NCBI GenBank assembly: GCA_949298955.1
Contig: CASFYQ010000010.1
Location: forward strand, 1 to 64,000
Length of the DNA stretch: 64,000 nt
Source: an uncultured Bacteroidales bacterium
GTDB lineage: Bacteria; Bacteroidota; Bacteroidia; Bacteroidales; Barnesiellaceae
Reading direction: 5' to 3'
Part shown: positions 36,198 through 44,995 of the stretch, piece after piece
How positions within the stretch are numbered: the first letter of the stretch is position 1
How the letters are laid out: every line of letters begins with the position of its first letter
Program-made: the position numbers and the translations under genes
Notes under the pieces: model-generated
Database searches by the model: none
The model's input: the letters and a program-made list of their open reading frames with translations, nothing else
What the model was told of the DNA's origin: nothing

Positions 36198-37148
36198 CTA
36201 CGGGCGGTTCCCTGTCTCGAGTATGACCATCACGGGAAAATGGTCAGATGGGGTGTGTGCCTCGTAGTCTTGTACGCTTATTTCTTCGGGGGCGTCTTTC
36301 ACGGCGGCATTGCCGCTGTCGGCTTTGGCTTTGCGATAGCTATCGGTGAGTACGCCATATTTTGTTACCTTGAAATCGGGCGATACGAACACGTGGTCGA
36401 TGCGGCTGTTCGTGTAGTTGTTGGCTGAAAAACCGTTGAAAGTACCGTTGAGGGCATAGCGGAACAGGGCTGTTTCGTAGGAGTCGCAGAGGAGTCCGCT
36501 CTCTGTAAGGGCCTGATAGGAGCGGTGTGTCTGGTCTACGTTGAAATCGCCGGTGAGAATCACGGGCAGTCCTTTGCCCAGCTCTTTCATCTTTGTCTGT
36601 ACGAGATAGGCACTTTCGACGCGGGCCTCTTTGCCGATGTGATCCATGTGCAGGTTGAAGAAGAGGAACTCAAACGGACTCTCTTTGTCTTTGAAATGCC
36701 CCCAGGTGCAGATGCGGGGCAGGACGGCGTCCCAGCCTACGCTGGGGGTGTCGGGGGTTTCGGATAGCCAAAAGTCTCCGTGGTCGAGCACCTCGAACCG
36801 GGAGGTGCGGTAAAAGATGGCCGAGTGTTCGCCCCACTCCCGGCCGTCGTTGCGGGCTACGCCTATGTAGTCGTATCCCGGCAATCGTCTTTTGAGGGTA
36901 TCGAGCTGATGTTTGAGACCCTCTTGAGTACCGAAGATGTCGAACTCGTGAAACCGTATGAGGTCGGCGATGACGGCACAGCGGCTTCCCCAGCCGTCGC
37001 CCTGCGCCGAATCGGAGGCATTGGCATATCTCAAATTATACGATGCTGCGGTAAACGTAGTCTTTTTTTCGGGCTGGCAACCGACAAGGCCCAGCACCAG
37101 GGCGAAAACAGGAATGAACCTGCGCCAGTTTGCAATGTGGTAAAGCAT
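36198..37148 (-). CDS. Endonuclease/exonuclease/phosphatase family lipoprotein
   Basis: The protein has 316 residues from the ATG at 37148; the open frame extends upstream, but this start gives a clean lipoprotein signal ending at Cys24 (GLVGC). EEP motifs are in order: TAASYNLRY, GTQEGLKHQLD (Glu), NLHMDHIG (His), TGDFNVDQ (Asp-Asn), SRIDHVFVS, and the final SDHFPV. Metal-dependent phosphodiesterase or phosphatase activity is expected. Its position between two mannosidase genes suggests removal of phosphate from mannosyl-phosphates, but this is inference. Confidence 0.92.
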   Translation of the reverse strand: MLYHIANWRRFIPVFALVLGLVGCQPEKKTTFTAASYNLRYANASDSAQGDGWGSRCAVIADLIRFHEFDIFGTQEGLKHQLDTLKRRLPGYDYIGVARNDGREWGEHSAIFYRTSRFEVLDHGDFWLSETPDTPSVGWDAVLPRICTWGHFKDKESPFEFLFFNLHMDHIGKEARVESAYLVQTKMKELGKGLPVILTGDFNVDQTHRSYQALTESGLLCDSYETALFRYALNGTFNGFSANNYTNSRIDHVFVSPDFKVTKYGVLTDSYRKAKADSGNAAVKDAPEEISVQDYEAHTPSDHFPVMVILETGNRP

Positions 37149-37182
37149 GATGAGTATTCGTTTTTTTTGGGGTGTATTTCGT

Positions 37183-39468
37183 TTATCGGTTTTCCAACGA
37201 GAATGAGTAGGGGGCGTCGGCCGGGTCGGTGCCCCGTTTGCGGTTGGGTTTCGAGTCCATGACAAATTGCACCCGACCGCCTTGGGTGAGGTTGTCGTGG
37301 GTGAGGTAGTTGAGCGTGTAGTTCTTGCCGTTCAGCTTCATGGCGCGGACATAGGGGGTATCGTCGCTATTGTCGTCAGCTTCGATAATCAGCTCTTTCC
37401 CGTTTTCCAGATGCAGGGTTGCCTTTTTGAAAAGGGGTGTACCCAATACATACTGGTCGGTACCCGGGCATACGGGATAGAAACCCAGTGCCGAGAAGAT
37501 GTACCAGGCCGAGGTCTGGCCGTTGTCCTCGTCGCCGCAATATCCGTCGGGGGTGGCGGCGTAGAGTTTGTGCATGATTTCGCGAATGCGGTATTGAGCT
37601 TTCCATGGTTCGCCCGAGTAATTGTAGAGGTAGACCATGTGCTGTATGGGTTGGTTCCCATGGGCATATTGGCCCATGTTCATCACCTGCATCTCACGCA
37701 TTTCGTGAATCATGTCGCGGCTATCCATGCCCAGGTAGCTGGGAATGACGAATACCGAGTCCATCATATGGTTGAAGGCTTGCCGGCCGCCCATCAGGTC
37801 GATGAGTCCCTGCGGGTCGTGGAACACGCAGAAACTCCAATGCCAGCTGTTCCCTTCGCAGAAATCGTTGCTCCAGTCGGTGCCTTGGAAACGGGGGTTG
37901 AACTGCCCCCGGTCGTCGCGCCCCACCATGAGTTTCTCGTCGGGGTTGTACACCTGACGGTAGTTGAGACTGCGTTGCTTGAAGATGTTTGTTTCGCTGT
38001 CGGGCTTTCCCAGCCGTTTTCCCAGGGTGTAGATGCACCAGTCGTTGTAGGCATATTCCAAGGTGCGGGCCACGCTTTGTCCTACGCCTATGTTGCAGGG
38101 AACATAGCCCAGCCGGTTGTATTCGTCGAAAGCTACCCGGCCCGATGCCGTTCCTTCGAGATGGTCGTTGGCGCCATGCTTCAAGGCTTCCCACAGTTTT
38201 TCGATGTCATAGCCGCGTATGCCTTTAACATAGGCGTCGGCTACAATCGAGGCCGAGTTGTTGCCAATCATGCAGTCGCGGTGTCCCGGGCTGGCCCATT
38301 CGGGCAGGAACCCGCTCTCGCGGTAGGCGTTGACCAATCCCTCCTGCATCTTGTGGCTCATCGAGGGATACACGAGGTTGAGCAGCGGGAAAAGCGAGCG
38401 GAAAGTGTCCCAAAATCCGGTATCGGTAAACATGTAGCCCGGCAGTATCTGCCCATTGTAGGGGCTGTAATGGACGGCCCGTCCTACGGCGTCGATTTCG
38501 TAGAAGCAGCGGGGGAAAAGTACCGAGCGGTAGAGGCAGGAATAGAAGGTGCGCAGGTGGTCGATGCGGCTGTCGTCGATTTCGATACGCGACAGAACCT
38601 CGTTCCATCGGGCCTTCCCTCGCTTAACCAATCGGTCGAAATTGCCGTTGCCCAGTTCTTTCAAGTTGATTTCGGCTTGTTCGGGACTGATGAATGACGA
38701 GGCCACCCGAGCGTGAACCTGTTCGCCCTTGCGGGTCGAGAAGCCTACAATCGCCCCGGCGTGGTTGCCCCGCGCCTCGGCCCGGTTGGGGTCGGTGACA
38801 TTGTCGAGGGCTGTTGCCGTGAACTGGAAAGGTTTGTCGAAGACAATGACAAAATAGTTCTTGAAATTCTCGGGAACCCCGCCCGAGTTGCGCGTAGAGT
38901 AGCCTATGATTTTGTTCTCCTCGGGGATAATTTTGATGGCCGAGCCTCGGTCGAATGCGTCGATGACGACATACGAGTCGGCCTCTTCGGGGAACGTAAA
39001 TCGGAACAGGGCAGCCCGTTCGGTTACGGTCAGTTCGGTCGTCACGTCGTGGTCGGCCAGGTAGACGCTATAATAGTAGGGCTTAGCCACCTCGCCCTTG
39101 TGCGAGAACCAGCTGGCCCGTTCGTTCTGGTCGAAAACCGCACGGCCTGTCACCGGCATAATCGAGAACTGTCCGTAGTCGTTCATCCAGGGGCTGGGCT
39201 GGTGAGTCTGCTTGAACCCCTTTATTTTGTCGGCGGTGTAGGTATAGGTCCAGCCGTCGCCCATGTCGCCGGTTTGGGGTGTCCAGAAATTCATGCTCCA
39301 CGGCATGGCAATGGCCGGGTAGGTGTTGCCGGTAGAGAGCTCATATTTCGACAAGGAGCCCACCAGCGGGTTCACATAGTCGACGGGCGATGAGGCCGCC
39401 CGGAGAGGCATGCCGTAGATAAGTAGACTGATAAAAAGCAGGTTAAGGTTGATAAAGTGTCGCTTCAT
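37183..39468 (-). CDS. Glycoside hydrolase family 92 alpha-mannosidase
   Basis: The protein has 761 residues from the ATG at 39468, with a signal peptide of about 24 residues. GH92 features include VDYVNPLVGS near the start, TGNTYPAIAMPWSMNFWTPQTG, GFKQTHQPSPWMNDYGQFSI, and the C-terminal GYCGDEDNGQTSAWYIFSALGFYPVCPG with its catalytic acidic residues. These are Ca2+-dependent exo-alpha-mannosidases of the periplasm or surface. It is the first gene of the cluster; no SusC/SusD pair is present in the window. Confidence 0.96.
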   Translation of the reverse strand: MKRHFINLNLLFISLLIYGMPLRAASSPVDYVNPLVGSLSKYELSTGNTYPAIAMPWSMNFWTPQTGDMGDGWTYTYTADKIKGFKQTHQPSPWMNDYGQFSIMPVTGRAVFDQNERASWFSHKGEVAKPYYYSVYLADHDVTTELTVTERAALFRFTFPEEADSYVVIDAFDRGSAIKIIPEENKIIGYSTRNSGGVPENFKNYFVIVFDKPFQFTATALDNVTDPNRAEARGNHAGAIVGFSTRKGEQVHARVASSFISPEQAEINLKELGNGNFDRLVKRGKARWNEVLSRIEIDDSRIDHLRTFYSCLYRSVLFPRCFYEIDAVGRAVHYSPYNGQILPGYMFTDTGFWDTFRSLFPLLNLVYPSMSHKMQEGLVNAYRESGFLPEWASPGHRDCMIGNNSASIVADAYVKGIRGYDIEKLWEALKHGANDHLEGTASGRVAFDEYNRLGYVPCNIGVGQSVARTLEYAYNDWCIYTLGKRLGKPDSETNIFKQRSLNYRQVYNPDEKLMVGRDDRGQFNPRFQGTDWSNDFCEGNSWHWSFCVFHDPQGLIDLMGGRQAFNHMMDSVFVIPSYLGMDSRDMIHEMREMQVMNMGQYAHGNQPIQHMVYLYNYSGEPWKAQYRIREIMHKLYAATPDGYCGDEDNGQTSAWYIFSALGFYPVCPGTDQYVLGTPLFKKATLHLENGKELIIEADDNSDDTPYVRAMKLNGKNYTLNYLTHDNLTQGGRVQFVMDSKPNRKRGTDPADAPYSFSLENR

Positions 39469-39621
39469 GGCGGTGTGTGATTGAATTGATATAAAATGAA
39501 ACAAGCGAAAATGTTGTAATTTCTTTCATTTACAAAGATAAGGAACACCGAGAATCGAGACAAATTTGTTCGGGCTTTTTGTCAGGTATGTAATAATTTT
39601 GAGTCGACTCGAGATGCCGGA

Positions 39622-39653
39622 TTTGTCAAATCGCGCGTAAATCGCTATCTTTG
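39622..39653 (+). promoter_or_regulatory. Promoter of ruvX-def-ettA
   Basis: TTTG at 39622-39625 and TATCTTTG at 39646-39653 are separated by exactly 20 nt. The predicted start of transcription (about 39660) coincides with the ruvX ATG. Confidence 0.8.
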
Positions 39654-39660
39654 CCCTGAT

Positions 39661-40077
39661 ATGGCAAGAATACTTTCGATAGATTATGGCAAGAAACGCA
39701 CGGGTATCGCCGTGACCGACCCGTTGCAGATTATCGCCAACGGGTTGACTACCGTCGCATCGTCGCAGCTCATCGAGTTTCTCACGCAATACATGCAGCG
39801 CGAACAGGTCGAGCGGGTGATTGTGGGGCTGCCCCGGCAGATGAACAACGAGCCGTCGGAGAGTATGCGCTATATCACCCCCTTTGTCAACCGGTTCAGG
39901 AAACTGTTCCCCCAGGTGCCCGTCGAGTTCTTCGACGAGCGCTTCACCTCGGTGCTGGCCCATCGGGCCATGCTCGACGGCGGTCTGCCCAAGATGGCCC
40001 GGCGCAACAAGGAACTGGTCGACGAGATAAGCGCCACGATTATCCTCAGGGACTATTTGGAAAGTAAAAAACAATAA
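39661..40077 (+). CDS. ruvX: Holliday junction resolvase-like protein RuvX/YqgF
   Basis: The protein has 138 residues. It has an RNase H-like fold: ARILSIDYGKKRTGIAVTDPLQIIA with the first Asp, VERVIVGLPRQMNNEPSE, and VEFFDERFTSVLAH with the Glu. The acidic residues needed for activity are present. Members act in pre-16S rRNA 5'-end maturation and/or junction cleavage. The ATG is 7 nt past the -7 box, so the mRNA may be leaderless. def follows after 3 nt. Confidence 0.95.
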   Translation: MARILSIDYGKKRTGIAVTDPLQIIANGLTTVASSQLIEFLTQYMQREQVERVIVGLPRQMNNEPSESMRYITPFVNRFRKLFPQVPVEFFDERFTSVLAHRAMLDGGLPKMARRNKELVDEISATIILRDYLESKKQ

Positions 40078-40080
40078 GAT

Positions 40081-40647
40081 ATGGTATTACCTGTTTACCT
40101 GTACGGACACCCCGTCATTCGTAAGGAGACCGAAGAGATCGATGCTTCTTACCCCCAGCTCAAGGAGCTGATTGCCAACATGTATGAGACGATGTATGCC
40201 GCCGATGGCATCGGGCTGGCAGCGCCGCAAATAGGCCTGTCGATACGGCTCATCGTCATCGATGCAAGCCCCATGGCCGAGTATTTTCCCGATTGTGAGG
40301 GCAAGAAACTCACCCTTATCAACCCCGAGCTCGAAGTGCTCGATGACGGACCCAAGGAGACCCGCGAGGAGGGGTGCCTCAGTCTGCCCGGCGTTCATGA
40401 GCCGGTACCCCGCATCGAGAAGATTCGTCTCAAATGGCTCGACGAGGGTTTTGTGGCCCACGACGAGGTGATTGAGGGATATCTTTCCCGGGTGGTACAA
40501 CACGAGTATGACCACTTGGAAGGCAAAGTATTTATCGACCGCATCTCGCCCATTCGCAAGCAGCTCATCAAGTCGAAGCTGGTCAACATCATCAAGGGCA
40601 AAGTGCGCTGCGACTATCGGGTGAAAGCGACACCCGCCAAAAAATAA
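40081..40647 (+). CDS. def: Peptide deformylase
   Basis: The protein has 188 residues. It removes the N-formyl group from new proteins. All three motifs are intact: [10 protein letters not shown] (about 43-52), EEGCLSLPG with the metal-binding Cys, and [11 protein letters not shown], which matches HExDHLxG and holds the two His ligands and catalytic Glu. Length is normal for the Bacteroidota type. It lies in the ruvX-def-ettA operon. Confidence 0.98.
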   Translation: MVLPVYLYGHPVIRKETEEIDASYPQLKELIANMYETMYAADGIGLAAPQIGLSIRLIVIDASPMAEYFPDCEGKKLTLINPELEVLDDGPKETREEGCLSLPGVHEPVPRIEKIRLKWLDEGFVAHDEVIEGYLSRVVQHEYDHLEGKVFIDRISPIRKQLIKSKLVNIIKGKVRCDYRVKATPAKK

Positions 40648-40680
40648 AAACCATTTCCAAACCTGTTTATCTGCTTTTAT

Positions 40681-42366
40681 ATGGCCGACGACAAGAAGAT
40701 TATTTTCTCGATGGTGGGAGTGAGCAAGATGTTCCCTCCCCACAAACAAGTATTGAAAGACATTTATCTCTCGTTTTTCTACGGGGCGAAGATCGGTATT
40801 ATCGGTCTCAACGGCTCGGGCAAATCGACCTTGCTGAAAATTATCGCCGGGGTGGAAAAATCGTACCAGGGCGAAGTGGTTTTCTCGCCGGGCTATTCGG
40901 TAGGTTATCTCGAACAAGAACCCAAACTCGACCCCGAGAAGACGGTGAAAGAGGTGGTGCAGGAGGGCGTACAGCCTATACTCGACCTGTTGGCCGAGTA
41001 TGAAAAGGTGAACGAGTCGTTTGGTGACCCCGAGGTACTCGACGACCCCGACAAGATGGAAGCCTTGATGGCCCGTCAGGCCGAACTGCAAGACCACATC
41101 GACGCTGCCGATGCCTGGAATATCGACAACAAGCTTGAGCGGGCGATGGACGCTTTGCGCTGTCCCCCCGAAGATCAGCTCGTGAAATACCTTTCGGGAG
41201 GCGAACGCCGCCGGGTGGCCCTGTGTCGTCTGTTGCTGCAACAACCTGACATCCTGTTGCTCGACGAGCCTACCAACCACCTCGACGCCGAGTCGATCGA
41301 CTGGCTCGAACAGCACCTGCAACAATATCCCGGTACGGTCATTGCCATCACGCACGACCGCTATTTCCTCGACCATGTGGCCGGCTGGATTCTCGAGCTC
41401 GACCGCGGCGAGGGTATCCCCTGGCAGGGCAACTATACCTCGTGGCTGGAACAGAAGACCAAGCGCATGGAGATGGAGGAGAAGCAGGCCAGCAAACGCC
41501 GCAAGACCCTCGAACGCGAGTTGGAGTGGGTGCGCATGGCTCCCAAGGCGCGTCAGTCGAAAGGTAAGGCCCGTCTGAACTCCTATGACAAACTGTTGAA
41601 CGAAGACCAGAAAGAACGCGAAGAGAAGCTCGAAATTTTCATTCCCAACGGGCCCCGCCTCGGCAACAAGGTAATCGAGGCCCACGGTGTGGCCAAGGCC
41701 TTTGGCGACAAACTGCTCTTCGATAACCTCGACTTTGTGTTGCCGCCCAACGGTATCGTGGGCGTGATAGGCCCCAACGGCGCAGGAAAGACCACCCTTT
41801 TCAAGCTCATCATGGGGCAGGAGACGTGCGACAAGGGTACCTTCGAGGTGGGTGAGACGGTGAAGATTGCCTATGTCGACCAGACTCACAAAGACATCGA
41901 CCCGGCCAAGACCGTCTATCAAGTCGTTTCGGGAGGTCTCGATACTTTCCGCATGGGCGGCCGCGACATGAATGCGCGGGCCTATCTGTCGCGCTTCAAC
42001 TTCACGGGTGCCGACCAGGAGAAACTCATCGGGGTTCTTTCGGGTGGTGAGCGCAACCGCCTGCACTTGGCCATGGCGCTCAAAGAGGAGGGCAATGTAC
42101 TGCTGCTCGACGAGCCTACCAACGACATCGACGTGAACACGCTGCGTGCGCTGGAAGAGGGTCTTGAAAATTTTGCCGGTTGTGCCGTTGTGATTTCTCA
42201 CGACCGTTGGTTCCTCGACCGTATCTGTACCCATATTCTCGCCTTCGAGGGCGATTCGAAAGTATTCTATTTCGAAGGTTCTTATTCGGAATACGAGGAA
42301 AACAAGAAAAAACGTATGGGCGATGTGGAACCCCATCGGGTGCGCTACCGCAAACTCATGGAGTGA
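40681..42366 (+). CDS. ettA: Energy-dependent translational throttle protein EttA (ABC-F)
   Basis: The protein has 561 residues with two ABC domains and no membrane segment. The first has GLNGSGKST and LSGGERRRVALCRLLL with LLLDEPTNHLD. The second has GPNGAGKTT and LSGGERNRLHLAMAL with LLLDEPTNDID. An arm and a P-site tRNA interaction linker (KTLERELEWVRMAPKARQSK) lie between them. It binds the ribosomal E site and gates early elongation according to ATP/ADP. A strong hairpin terminator follows. Confidence 0.96.
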   Translation: MADDKKIIFSMVGVSKMFPPHKQVLKDIYLSFFYGAKIGIIGLNGSGKSTLLKIIAGVEKSYQGEVVFSPGYSVGYLEQEPKLDPEKTVKEVVQEGVQPILDLLAEYEKVNESFGDPEVLDDPDKMEALMARQAELQDHIDAADAWNIDNKLERAMDALRCPPEDQLVKYLSGGERRRVALCRLLLQQPDILLLDEPTNHLDAESIDWLEQHLQQYPGTVIAITHDRYFLDHVAGWILELDRGEGIPWQGNYTSWLEQKTKRMEMEEKQASKRRKTLERELEWVRMAPKARQSKGKARLNSYDKLLNEDQKEREEKLEIFIPNGPRLGNKVIEAHGVAKAFGDKLLFDNLDFVLPPNGIVGVIGPNGAGKTTLFKLIMGQETCDKGTFEVGETVKIAYVDQTHKDIDPAKTVYQVVSGGLDTFRMGGRDMNARAYLSRFNFTGADQEKLIGVLSGGERNRLHLAMALKEEGNVLLLDEPTNDIDVNTLRALEEGLENFAGCAVVISHDRWFLDRICTHILAFEGDSKVFYFEGSYSEYEENKKKRMGDVEPHRVRYRKLME

Positions 42367-42394
42367 AACACTGCATAACGATTGCATATACACG

Positions 42395-42430
42395 ACGACG
42401 GCAGGGCGCAAGACCTGCCGTCGTCTGTTT
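42395..42430 (+). terminator. Intrinsic terminator after ettA
   Basis: ACGACGGCAGG pairs exactly with CCTGCCGTCGT around an 8-nt loop and is followed by CTGTTTT. Confidence 0.8.
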
Positions 42431-42539
42431 TCATCGCCTTTTCTGGCGGTTTGTCGCCACAATCGGGTCGTATGTCTATACTATTTTTATACGCGGTAGA
42501 TGCCGCATATATTTGTATCGACGAAATTGAAAAGCAAAG

Positions 42540-43100
42540 ATGAAATCCCGGTTGAAGATAGGAACCCTGCTGCTTGTGTGGTCGGCGCTGTGTATGTCGG
42601 CCTGGGCCAATGCTCCGCTCAAATCGTATAAGGATATACCGTCGCCCGAGGGGAATGCCCGTCGCATTACCGAGGCCATGCACTCCCAACTGGATCTTAC
42701 CGAGAAGCAGTATAAGAAAGTCTATAAAATTCATCTCGCCGAACAAAAGAAAATATTCAAGTATCGGCCGGTGCCACAGAGGGGAATGGGTAAAGGTTTT
42801 GAAGGAAGACCTCACGGTCATCACATGGAGAGAGGCCGTCCGCCAATGGGTGGTGGATTTGGAGGCATGGGTGGCGGTCGGCCACCCATGCTCCCTCCCC
42901 GGGAAATGTTTGCCGACGATGAGCGTCCCGACCCCGAAAAAGTGGCCAAAGAGTTGGCAAAAGCCGCTCAAAAGCGCGACAAGAAATTGAAAAAAGTTCT
43001 CGATACAGCACAATATACCCGTTGGAAAGAAATGGAAGAAGAACTGCTGAAACCGTATAGGTTTAATCCCGAGCCGGATACTCCCGAGCTTCAAGAGTAG
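42540..43100 (+). CDS. DUF4890-like periplasmic protein with Gly/Pro-rich insert
   Basis: The protein has 186 residues with a signal peptide (about 1-24). The pattern TEAMHSQLDLTEKQYKKVYKIHLAEQKKIF resembles the LTxxQ helices of Spy/DUF4890 proteins, and a second such helix (KVLDTAQYTRWKEMEEEL) closes the protein. Between them is a low-complexity Gly/Pro/Met/His segment (about 82-120; GGGFGGMGGGRPPML). A periplasmic stress or chaperone role is possible. A TATATTTG (42508-42515) lies upstream as a candidate -7 box. Confidence 0.75.
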   Translation: MKSRLKIGTLLLVWSALCMSAWANAPLKSYKDIPSPEGNARRITEAMHSQLDLTEKQYKKVYKIHLAEQKKIFKYRPVPQRGMGKGFEGRPHGHHMERGRPPMGGGFGGMGGGRPPMLPPREMFADDERPDPEKVAKELAKAAQKRDKKLKKVLDTAQYTRWKEMEEELLKPYRFNPEPDTPELQE

Positions 43101-43163
43101 TCGGTTGTCAAAGGTATGAAATTCGTGAGAATAAAATAGGTGTTTTAGGTATTCAACGTAAAG

Positions 43164-43206
43164 TCTCCCAGGTGATGTCAGTCTTGCACCTCGGGAGATT
43201 TTTTTT
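43164..43206 (+). terminator. Intrinsic terminator after the DUF4890-like gene
   Basis: TCTCCCaGGTG pairs with CACCtcGGGAGA and is followed by a run of eight T. Confidence 0.85.
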
Positions 43207-43567
43207 GGGGGGGATAAAAGCATTTTTCTTCCTTTGAACTTTCGGTAATAGTATCCTTCTTCCTATTTCCCCTTCTCCTTTTTCTTTTGGCAAATGACGA
43301 ATGGGGTTATGGTATGCTTCAATACGGCATAGCTCGTGGCCTATCTTTGCAATATTGAAGAGCGGTCTATGATATTTTTTTATATGAGTTCCTTTTGTTT
43401 ACAAATATTTGTATATTTGCAAAAAGCAAGTATGGGATGCGGCTTTGCATAGTCAAATTTGGAAATGTATTTTGATTTGCCTTGCCCACTATATTTGAAA
43501 TAGAAAAAACATGAGAAACAAAGAGTAATAAAAATATTACATAACATCGCGTAAGCTGATTATTGAG

Positions 43568-43698
43568 ACCCGGTTAAATCTGGAAAATTAAACAAGGGAG
43601 TCCTAAATAATTTGGCAGGTGAGTTCTGTATCCTTCCCCGAAGGACATAGACTGCTTTTCCTTATTTGGACTCCAAGGTTTTCCAGAACCGTACCGGG
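43568..43698. ncRNA. Candidate structured RNA: long interrupted rod
   Basis: Nested complementary arms form a rod: 571-575/687-691 (CGGTT/AACCG), 580-587/679-686 (CTGGAAAA/TTTTCCAG), 597-603/668-674 (GGAGTCC/GGACTCC) and 605-610/662-667 (AAATAA/TTATTT), all as 43xxx. An apical hairpin lies at 631-635/641-645. All pairs are Watson-Crick. The strand cannot be fixed from symmetry, but a TATATTTG (43412-43419) and a downstream small ORF favour plus. The rest of 43207-43861 is AT-rich with no convincing gene. Confidence 0.5.
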
Positions 43699-43861
43699 CA
43701 GATAGGTCAAAAGTGAGAGCTGTGTCCTTTTTTCGTATCTGTCATTTCACTATCACAGCCGGTTAATCCCAATCACGTTAGTATTGGGGAAAGAGTTGTA
43801 CACCATGAAAATTATACCGGATATTTCTGTTTAGCTCCCGGAACGAGATTGTGTGATAGAA

Positions 43862-44092
43862 ATGTCGTTACCCGGTAAAGAGGTAATGCAATCCTGCATT
43901 TCTTTAATCGATAGGTCTCTTGGGGATTGGGAGACATTTTTAAATCTATATGTTATGTACACATTGAATTTTCCGAATGGAAATGTGCAGACTTACGCTT
44001 CGTATAATGATATGTTAGTAGCTGCACGTCTGATGGGAGGAGAGGCAAAATGTATTAGTGGGAAAACATATGCCTTTGTCCCTAAAAAGTAA
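43862..44092 (+). CDS. Small hypothetical protein
   Basis: The protein has 76 residues from the ATG at 43862; the frame also opens at a GTG at 43853. It has no signal peptide. Visible stretches are VMQSCISLIDRSLGDWETFL, YTLNFPNGNVQTYASYNDML and a basic end (KTYAFVPKK). The segment is more AT-rich than surrounding genes and stands alone downstream of the RNA-like rod, with a strong terminator 7 nt after its stop. It could be an acquired gene. I do not recognise it. Confidence 0.55.
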   Translation: MSLPGKEVMQSCISLIDRSLGDWETFLNLYVMYTLNFPNGNVQTYASYNDMLVAARLMGGEAKCISGKTYAFVPKK

Positions 44093-44098
44093 GAGAAC

Positions 44099-44133
44099 AG
44101 CAGGTGGGCACAAAAATGCCCACCTGCTTTTGT
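44099..44133 (+). terminator. Strong intrinsic terminator
   Basis: AGCAGGTGGGCA pairs exactly with TGCCCACCTGCT around a 6-nt A-rich loop and is followed by TTTTG. Confidence 0.9.
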
Positions 44134-44205
44134 GAAATTTTAGAACCTGAAAAGAGTTATTGAATTGTGATTTTTATAAGATAATTATTTAATTATAAAT
44201 AAACT

Positions 44206-44904
44206 ATGATGAATGATGACTTGAAGGAAATAGGGAAAGGCGGAATCGTAGAAGAGGGTGTCTTTGTTCGTTTCCCCGAGTTGGTTCCCGCTTGGGGTAA
44301 TCATTTTTGGCGAGAAGACCGTGCGCACAAAAAGATGCTGTTGATTGGAGAAAGCAATTATTTCGATGATGCGGATATTCCGTATAGCGATTTTTTGCAA
44401 CCCCAAGAGTGGTATCGCAATCCTGATGCGAAATTGATTCCTGAGTATCGAAAGACCGATGTGGGTAATTGGAAAACCTACAAGACTTTCACTCGGGTAT
44501 ATGATTGCATGAACAGGATACTCGACGAGAACCACATCGAGCACGAGGAAGATGCCCTTTGCGAATCGGCCTTTTATAACTACTTTTTGCGCCCGGCGCA
44601 CAATACCGGTCGAAAAAAACAATTTGTACCCCAACCTGTCGACCTCGATGTGGCGGGGGAAGCGCTGACGGGGATTATCCGGGTTTTGGAGCCCGAGTTG
44701 ATTGTGTTTCTCAGCAAGTTGGCCTACAATTCTTTTTTGAATTACTGTAAAGAAAAAGCGATTGTGTGGGAGGGAATTGCTATTGAGCTGGTAAATCACC
44801 CGGCTTCGTGGCGTTTTCATAATGCCGAAAAATCGGCTTGTTGCGGAAAGATAAAATTCGAGGCCTTGTTGCGTGAATACTGGATAGAATCGCCGGGAGA
44901 GTAA
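44206..44904 (+). CDS. Hypothetical protein, possibly uracil-DNA glycosylase-like
   Basis: The protein has 232 residues, is soluble, and has no signal peptide. Three stretches recall the glycosylase fold: MLLIGESNYFDD at about 47-58 (strand plus catalytic-loop position), ELIVFLSKLAYNSFL at about 165-179, and VNHPASWRFHN at about 203-213, where glycosylases carry an HPS/HPA loop. Glycosylase active-site residues cannot be confirmed by eye, so this is a fold-level suggestion only. It stands alone between terminators. Confidence 0.6.
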   Translation: MMNDDLKEIGKGGIVEEGVFVRFPELVPAWGNHFWREDRAHKKMLLIGESNYFDDADIPYSDFLQPQEWYRNPDAKLIPEYRKTDVGNWKTYKTFTRVYDCMNRILDENHIEHEEDALCESAFYNYFLRPAHNTGRKKQFVPQPVDLDVAGEALTGIIRVLEPELIVFLSKLAYNSFLNYCKEKAIVWEGIAIELVNHPASWRFHNAEKSACCGKIKFEALLREYWIESPGE

Positions 44905-44928
44905 CGTGCTTGAATAGGGATTTCAATC

Positions 44929-44974
44929 AAAAAGAGGTCGTGGGGTGTTTGTTATCCCCATGACCTCTTTTTTT
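44929..44974. terminator. Bidirectional terminator
   Basis: AAAAGAGGTCgTGGGG pairs with CCCCAtGACCTCTTTT. It has T-runs on both strands and separates the glycosylase-like gene from the convergent ddl. Confidence 0.8.
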
Positions 44975-44995
44975 AACAAGGATAGTGATTGTTTC

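Noticed and set aside
43412..43700. RNase P RNA, tmRNA or SRP RNA in the 43.2-43.9 kb gap
   Set aside because: None of their conserved cores was seen. 6S RNA could not be excluded but cannot be shown.
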